From Vermamoeba vermiformis (lineage: Eukaryota; Tubulinea; Echinamoebida): a stretch of DNA of 64,000 nt. The translations under genes were made by a program, and so were the position numbers. Location: positions 434,001 to 498,000 of the forward strand of contig JBEWZL010000084.1 of the NCBI GenBank assembly GCA_045837725.1. Direction: 5' to 3'. Numbering within the stretch: position 1 is the first letter of the stretch; each line of letters opens with the position of its first letter. The notes under the pieces are model-generated. The model worked only from the letters and a program-made list of their open reading frames with translations, did not search any database and had not been told where the DNA came from. Shown here one piece after another: positions 56,864 to 64,000 of this stretch.

Positions 56864-58993
56864 ATGGATCCTCGTTCCAAAAAGCGAAAGGCGAAGGCAA
56901 AGTCCCAGAGAACTATCGATACGGTGCAAGATACAGTTGAGGTACTATTATTAATACGCTGCCACTATTTAGTGAAGGCAAAACAAAGGAGTCAAGTCTG
57001 AATTTCGAAATTGATTCCTAACTCTTCTTAAGCCACGAGTGAATTAGAATTAATTCTAAATTAGAAATATAATGCTATAAGTCGTTTAATATTAGTGCAC
57101 CTCACCTTAATATTTCCGATCCAGATTGTTTCCAGAGATCCAAAAGAAATCAAAGAGCGAGTGACGACAAAAGAAGTGGAGCATAATATTAATGGCGTTA
57201 AAGAAATCGTCACTAAGAAACAAGTCACATTGACGGAAGAGGCGGATGGAGCAGTCAAGAAAGAAGAACAAACCACTTCTTGGACTTTCGACAAACGGCT
57301 CGGTCCTAAACCTCGGTACGTGACCCAACACTCATATAGTAGTATACTAACACCTACCAGTGCGCGAGTGTCAGTGCTGGATCGACTCGATGCTTTGCCC
57401 GCAGACAACGGCACCCGCAACTTTGCCGCGCTGTGTCTGACGATGTGGGCCCTGCATATGATGACGGAGAACTACTACGAGCACGGCTATCTCGTCAACT
57501 GGCGCTACCTCGTCAACATGCTGCAGGGCTGGCCATTTGCAGTGGGACTGTGGCAGTCGATGCTGGTGTGGAGTGCACTGCTGTACCTGATCACCACTGC
57601 TGGACTGCGCGGGCACTTGTCGCGTCCCCTCGCCAACGCGCTCTTTTACGCAGCACTCGCCATCTTGTCCTTCGTGCCCGTGTGGATCATCTTGCACTAC
57701 GATCTCAACTTCTGTAAGTATCTGGCTGCAGCGAGTAGCGGTGATTGACACGTGTCAAACAGTGATGGGTGGTGCGAGTGTGGCGCAGTCAATCGTGAAC
57801 TCAATGAAGCTCTACAGCTACTGGTCCACCAACTGGCTCTTGGAAGACAAACGGCGCCGCATTCAGGCCAAGCACAGCGCGGGGGTGACAGGTGTCAAAG
57901 TGCCAGCGACTCAGCGCAAGACCATGACAGTGATCACCACTGTGCCCAACACGAACAACAACAGCACGCAGTCCGTGAGTGCCAATGTTGATACTGTGCT
58001 CGACGACGACGAGTCAGATCCCAACTTGCTCATTTATCCCTCGAACTGTAAGTGCAGTGACAAGTGAATGAGTGACTAATGTGCTCGCAGTGACCTTCAG
58101 CAACTTCCTCTACTTCCTCTCGTGTCCCAGTCTCGTCTACGAGGTCTCGTTCCCAAAGACGAATGCTATTCGCTGGACGTACTTCTTTTCGTTGGTTGGA
58201 CAAGCAGCTGCTACATTCTTCATCGAATATCTGTTCTGTAAGTGCCACTTCAGACCCGCGCCCATGTACTCACATTAGCGCTAGTCTCCGAGTCGCTCAT
58301 GCCAGTGTTTGAACACGCACAACAACTGCCCTATCATCGCGCAGTCATCAAACTCTCGCTCACTGCCATCATCATGTGGCTGCTCTCGTACGTGCAACTA
58401 TATATGTAGTTGTATTGCTCGGTGCTCATTCTCTCTTTGCAGCTTCTACGGCATATTCCACTGCATACTGGGCATGATTGCAGAGTTAACGCGCTTCGCA
58501 GATCGAGAGTTCTACTTGGACTGGTGGAATGCGCAGAGCTTCGATCAGTGGTGGCGTCGCTGGAACAGACCTGTTTATAAGTGGATGTTGCGTCACATCT
58601 ACACTGACAGCATGCACACCGTCAAGTTCAACAAGGGCACTGCCACCTTCGCCGTGTTTTTGACTTCGGCCGTGCTGCACGAGGTATTAGAAAAATTACC
58701 ATCTTATTAACGAAAATACTCACGCGTTGCCAGTATATCATTGCTGTCGGATTCAGAGTGCTTCGTCCAATTTTGAGTACAACAATGTTGATCCAAAGTA
58801 CGTCATTGGTTGATCGTGTACTCGCCAATGTTAACAGCCTTTTATTATAGTTGGTATTATTTACATCACGAAGCTTCCGGCTCTTCAAGGCACCCAGCTC
58901 GGTAATCTCGTCATGTGGTTGTCGCTAATCGTCGGCCAGCCAATGATCTGGATTCTGTACTGCTACAGTTACTTCAATAATAGCATGCCTTGA
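56864..58993 (+). CDS. DGAT1/ACAT-type MBOAT acyltransferase
   Basis: Starts MDPRSKKRKAKAKSQRTIDT, a basic cytosolic leader. Nine or so exons encode many membrane helices. Family signatures are FLSCPSLVYEVSFPKTNAIR (FxxxPTLCYQxxYPR in DGAT1), FADREFYLDWWNA (the FYxDWWN motif), WNRPVYKWMLRHIY and LTSAVLHEYIIAV, which holds the catalytic His. The end is GQPMIWILYCYSYF then NNSMP. The enzyme esterifies diacylglycerol or sterol with acyl-CoA in the ER, making storage lipid. The spacing of motifs favours DGAT1 over ACAT. Confidence 0.9.
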
Positions 58994-59191
58994 GGTTGGT
59001 TTGTCCATATTTATTTTGTACATAATGCGGCTCAGTTTCAGTGAAAAAATTGCCGCCGAAATAAATTAAATTTCCAAGAACTCAAATTGCCAAAAACGGA
59101 ATTTTGGTGCTTCATAATTATTTTAACGTCAAAACTACAACACACGAACACAAGCCTTACATCTCATTAAGCAAAGAAATCTGTAAATTAA

Positions 59192-61862
59192 ATGGTACGT
59201 AAGCGTGACATTTTTTTGGTATCCGGTGGATCTGGTCAGCGTCTGAATTATTTCGAATAACAATGCGATAATAATTTTTCCTATTATTTTTAATAATTGT
59301 TTTTCGCAGAACTCAAACCCAAATTTAAATCCGCTGGCCAACTATCGATCTCGAAATGTAACTTCAGACGCCAAGACTGGTTTTGCAGCAAGATCCATTA
59401 GTGGAAATAACAGCAACAATAACGGAAATTGGAATAATACTCCGGAGCAGCAAGCTATGCCAATCACGACTTCACCCACGCGTCCGGTGCAAACTCCACG
59501 CGTGCCCCCACAACAAGCGGGCAACACTAACTACGCACAAAATGGCGCTATACACACAGTGCCGCAAGCACAAGCGAGGCTCGGCAATGTCGTGCCAGCA
59601 CAGGGCCAAGTACCTGCACAGTACCCCGCGCAACAGACTGCCCCACAGCTGCAAACACCGCCCAGACCAGCCTCGAGCTCGCCCCCCTCGAACACATTGA
59701 GTGTCAACAATAGAACGCCCTCACCCAACTCTACACCGCCCTCGCAGTCCAGTCCCTCGCCCTCACCACAACGACCCGCGCACTTGTCAGCGCAGTCTGT
59801 CACTCACGCACCACAGCAGCATGCACCACAACAAGTGCCTTATCCACAACAACAACAACAGTACGTGCCACAACCACCGCGCCCTGCAGCCACACCCTAT
59901 CCTGTCAATACACCCGCCGTGCATCCCAATGCAGTGAATGCTGCTGCCAAGCCAGTCGTTAGCACTGCTCCTCAGCCAAGTCCTCAACCCATCGTGCAAC
60001 AAACACCGCAAGTGCAAATACAACAACCGACCAACCAAGCCCCTGTAGCACCCGTTCATGAACAAGCCACGCAAGAAGATTTGCAAAGTATCCCCGATGA
60101 CATGTTGATGGCCCTCGACGAGGCACAAACAATGTTGCACGAACACCAGAGTCATCAAGCACGTGTCAATGAGCAACAGAACACTGTGCAGCCACCACAA
60201 GTTAGTGGCCCTGTGTCTGGACAGCCAGAACAGCACATGACACCTGTCAATCACGAACCAGCACCGCAACATTCAGTGAACCCAGCTGTCAATGACGAAC
60301 TCGAACGATTGCGACGCAAAATAGCGCAGTTGGAGCAAGACAAGTCCAAAGAAGACTTGGTGCGCACACAACTGCAACACGCGCGCGACAATCTGGCCAC
60401 AACGCTCACGCAGCTCACCAACATGCGGAACAAAGAGTCGCAGATCAGACGTGAGAAGGACCAGCTGCAAGAACAACTCATGTGGAAGGAACAAGAGCTG
60501 CGTGAAGTGCGCATGACACAGCTCGAACAGGCCCCCGTCCAGTCCAGCACTGACACGCGCATGCTTGACGCCTCTGACGCCGAGCACGTGGTGTACAACG
60601 TGAACACTGAGAGCGATGAGAGCGAGCCAGTGAACGATCACAGCACCCACGTGCTCAATCTGCGCATGAAGGTTGGGACTGGCAACACGCAGGCTAATAA
60701 CAGCGCCACTGCGGGGGGCAAACACTCGCCAAATAATTTGCAACAGCTGCAGATCCAAGGGACCGCTAAAAACAGATCTCCCACGGCCAACAAAAATTCA
60801 AAGTCCTCGCCCACTCAGCCCTCATCGACTAAAAAGGCAACAGTGCCATCCAAGGGTCACAAACGATCACGCGATGAAATGTCGCGCGGGCACGAGGAGA
60901 CGGATGAGATCGGTGAGCCAAGCAACAAAGAAGCTGAGAGATTGAAGCTCGTAAGTAGAATCGATAAACAACGAGGGCATGTACTAATATGGTCATAGGC
61001 TCTATATAAGGCCCGAGTACGACTGCACAACATCAAGAAGGCTGTGTTGACCGATGTCAGCGAAGAAAAGACGCAAAATGCGGTGAACTTGGATCAGTTG
61101 AAAGCGGAATTACTCGACTGCATTCAAATGCAAATGACCTCGCAGTTCGATGCACTCAAAGCGGAGATCGCAAACCTCGCTGCACCACGTGCCACAACTG
61201 ACGATGACGTCACCGAGCCACCGACAAAGAAGCGCAAAGTCAGCGAGCAGCAAGCAGTGCCAGTGAACGACGAGACGGAAAAACTCGTTGCGTCACTGCG
61301 CGAACAAGTTGACCAGCTGACCAAACAACATCAAGCAGCACGTGACGAAGCGGAGAAATCTCGCCAGACGAGCGAGTCACTGAACCACATGCTCAATGAA
61401 CTCAAACACGTGCGCGACCAAGACGTGAGCAAGCTGAACGAAGACAAAGCAGAGCTGGTGGAGCGTGTCACTGCCCTCGAAGCACAACTCGCTCAAGCAC
61501 GTGTGGCTGCTGAATCGGCACGTGACGCTGAGCAACTGCGCGAACAAACGCAAAGTTTGCAAGAAGAATTGAACAAGTCACGTGATGAGCTGGCAACACT
61601 CCGCACACGTGCCGAGGCAGCTGAGCGGCAGTTGGAGGTGGCTGAACAGCGTGCCAGCGAACTCGATCAGTTATTCCGCGATGAGAGTGGCAAGAGCACG
61701 AAATTTCAAGAAGACAACGTCAAACTGCAGCAAGAGTGCGACAAGCTCAAAGTGGTCTGCAAACAGCTGTATTTGCAGATCAAGAGCAAACCTAGTTCAC
61801 TGAACAACAGCGGCAATCTCGCGACATCAAGCGAGGGTCAGACCACGACTAATGATGCTTAA
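59192..61862 (+). CDS. Q/P-rich coiled-coil protein, first coding exon is ATG alone
   Basis: Exon 1 contributes only the ATG at 59192-59194, directly followed by GTACGT. Exon 2 (59310-60950) begins NSNPNLNPLANYRSRNVTSD, and exon 3 (60999-61862) completes 835 aa in frame. The first 270 residues are Gln/Pro/Ala/Val-rich and disordered (PQQVPYPQQQQQYVPQPP). From about 330 on there are long heptad coiled coils (ELERLRRKIAQLEQDKSKED) separated by a Ser/Lys-rich linker with basic strings (KGHKRSRDE, PPTKKRKV). PTKKRKV is close to an SV40-type nuclear signal. Not recognised; a nuclear scaffold is a guess. Confidence 0.75.
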
Positions 61863-61991
61863 TCTGCAGCTATGATTAGTACCCATGTAAATATCTTTTG
61901 TAATTAAATCCCGTTGTTAACACAGTTTTACTGCCGGTTCTTTATGTACAAATATTACAACTTTGCAATTATTCTTCGGTGAATTAATCGA

Positions 61992-63876
61992 TCAAGCAGC
62001 CACGTGCTCAGTGTCAGCATCGTCATCGAACAGTGCCTCGTCGTCCTCAGTGTCAGGATCGTGCAGCTCTTCCAGTGTCTTGCCCTCAGCGTTGACTCCA
62101 AACAGCATGGCAAACACCGCGGCCAAGAACATGAGCACACTAGCGGCCACATAGCCCCAAAATAGACTCATGCGCTCACCCGTGCCGATCAAGTGACCGA
62201 ACACCACGGGCCCTGCTGTGCCTCCGAGACCGGTGCCTAGTGCGTAGAAGAATGCAATCGAGAGTGCGCGGACTGACGATATCAATAATGAGCAATTGAA
62301 ATAGCTATCATTGTTTGAAATCACGTACTCTCCATCGGAAATATCTCCGAGACCGTGAGATACGCAGATGATGCAGAAGCAGAGCTAATGAAGAAGATGA
62401 CTGACCAGCACACTGTCTGCGTCACGGCTGTCAACATGTCACTCGCGTACATCCAACCTAAATTAGGCAATGGTCAGTCATCGACATCGGGCAGTGTAAG
62501 ATCACGTGCCAGTAGCTGTCAGCAGCACCGCAGACATCAAGTACGTGATGGCAATCATAGGTCTGCGGCCCCACTTGTCGAACAGCGGGCCCAACAGCAC
62601 TGAGCCCAGGAAATTTCCGAGTGCGAAGGGCAGTTCATAGAGACCCACGTGACTGGGCGAGACACCGTACGAGGCAGTGAGCACTGGTGCGTACGAGAAG
62701 AAGACCGCGTTGTAGAAGAAGGCCTGTGCCGCCACGAGCACGAGAGCGAGCAGTGAGCGGCGCTTGTACCGACGCAGCACTTTGCCAATTACCGCGCCGA
62801 AGCCCACAGTGCCCGTCAGCAGTGGCAATCGATGTTGTGCAGACACCACTGTCAGCACGTGCCCTGACCGCTCTATGCGCTCTTCAATGCTCGAAACGAG
62901 TTTTTCCGCCTCTGCCACTCTGCCGTGCATCACGAGCCAGCGCGGGGACTCGGGCAACTTCAAGCGCATGACGATGATGGAGATCCCGAGCACTGAGGCC
63001 ACGGAGAACGGGAATCGCCAGCCGAGCTTGGGTTCGAAGAGATCGTCGCGCAGAAATATGAGCGAGAGCCCACAGCCCATGCCCACACCGAGCCAATAGC
63101 TGCCATTGATCGCCAAGTCCACCGTACCGCGGATCTTCGCTGGAATAAACTGAGGAGAAGTGCGGTCAATACGATGCAAATGTCTATAGTAATGGTGCTC
63201 ATATACCTCATTGATCGCAGAATTCATCGCCGAGTACTCGCCGCCAATGCCGAGTCCGATCACAAAAGTGCAAGCAATGAATGACCAGAAGTCCCAGGAG
63301 AATGCAGCACCCTGCGAGGCGAGCAAGTAGATTGTCGGTGTGACTATGAACAGCCTTTGACGGCCATATCTATCGGCCAAATAGCCAAACAAAAGTGCGC
63401 CAAGCACAGCGCCGATCAGATACGTCGTGCCTGACCATCCAACCTCGCCAGGGGTCAGGGCCAATGTGTCTGGTGCTAGCAGCTTCGAGCCAACCAATGA
63501 GAGTGAGGAGACTATCAATCCGTCCATAATCCACGATATGCCCAGCGACACAGCAATCAAAGTGTGCCATCTAGTACAAAACAATTGTCAGCACAACGAT
63601 CGGAAGTCAATTGAGCTCGAACCTGCTCCACGGTAGGCGATCCATGCGTGCACTAATATTGCTTTCTATATAAGTCTTCTTGCCTACTTGATGCAACAGA
63701 CCTGTCTAAGACACATCTGTTAATTATGTTGAATTATTTTGATAATTATTTCAGCAATTATTTTGTTACATAATTAAGAATACTGAATTATTACCTGTTC
63801 ATCGCGAGGCAATTCCACTTCAATGTGTTCAGATGTGCTTTGTTGTATGCTCATCTCGATTAGTTGATCACTCATT
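61992..63876 (-). CDS. MFS transporter, SLC22/sugar-porter type
   Basis: Starts at 63876 (MSDQLIEMSIQQSTSEHIEV), continues through a short exon (TYIESNISARMDRLPWSR) into the membrane body. GYLADRYGRQRLF is the MFS loop 2-3 motif, GLGIGGEYSA follows helix 4, and RLKLPESPRWLVMHGR is the sugar-porter/SLC22 PESPRW motif after helix 6. GPLFDKWGRRPMI repeats the loop motif in the second half. The last exon (62324-61992) adds ALSIAFFYALGTGLGGTAGP and an acidic tail ending DTEHVAA. Twelve helices are expected. Substrate is unknown: organic ion or sugar. Confidence 0.85.
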
Positions 63877-64000
63877 CACTAGTCTGTGTTGAGTTTATCG
63901 AGCTCATCATACGAGCTAACAAAAGCGAGCAAATCTCATGCGACATTTGGTGGAGATATCAGTTAATTTATAAATACAGCGGTAAATTTCATCGCGTTTA

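Overview
This is a gene-dense stretch of a eukaryotic nuclear genome. Coding regions are split by many short spliceosomal introns, mostly about 45-110 nt, with GTAAGT/GTACGT-type donors and ..AG acceptors. Genes lie on both strands a few hundred bases apart, and all three standard stop codons are used. AATAAA-like signals follow several genes. The gene set (COP9 signalosome subunit, SPT5, PCNA, RAD52, CHMP6, p24, DGAT1, a SYCP2-type meiotic axis protein, a DNAJC12 orthologue, receptor-like TK/TKL kinases, kelch-EGF surface proteins) points to a free-living unicellular member of Amorphea/Obazoa (amoebozoan, apusomonad or unicellular-opisthokont grade). That placement is inference from gene content; no rRNA gene or other taxonomic marker is present.

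Layout. 1-12.1 kb: the 5' end of a phosphoinositide phospholipase C, a DNAJC12-like co-chaperone, an unusual nuclear protein with a bacterial McrA-type SRA-like domain plus AT-hook, ribosomal protein eL36, COP9 subunit CSN3, an HMG-box protein, a SYCP2-like meiotic axis protein and a TMEM242-like membrane protein. 12.4-20.3 kb: a kelch/EGF surface protein, an unidentified small gene, RAD52, ESCRT-III CHMP6/Vps20, PCNA with an E2F-like site upstream, and an ATP-grasp ligase. 20.4-31.2 kb: two tandem PA-domain multi-pass membrane proteins, an F-box/LRR protein, two tandem small basic proteins carrying a YSPTSPR-like peptide, and SPT5.

31.8-40.5 kb: a decayed-looking secreted protein gene and a very large USP9X/USP24-type deubiquitinase. 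40.5-43.1 kb is the only long gene-poor part. It holds two to three copies of a diverged non-coding direct repeat, two inverted-repeat hairpins and a possible relic of an ISXO2/Merlin-like transposase. 43.1-64 kb: a small minus-strand gene, a PWWP protein, two tandem receptor-like kinases, a mitochondrial-looking TPR protein, an SLC49 (FLVCR/DIRC2-like) transporter, a p24 cargo receptor, a DGAT1-like acyltransferase, a Q/P-rich coiled-coil protein whose first coding exon is just ATG, and an SLC22/sugar-porter-type transporter.

Functional themes: chromosome maintenance (PCNA, RAD52, SYCP2-like, HMG, PWWP, SRA-like), transcription elongation (SPT5), ubiquitin and signalosome control (USP, CSN3, F-box), membrane traffic (CHMP6, p24) and cell-surface sensing (kelch-EGF, receptor kinases, PA-TM pair). 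The surface proteins share a Pro/Ala/Val-rich stalk just outside the C-terminal or internal membrane segment. Exon boundaries were worked out by hand from splice consensus and phase. Where exon coordinates are given they close in frame; elsewhere only the gene span is given.
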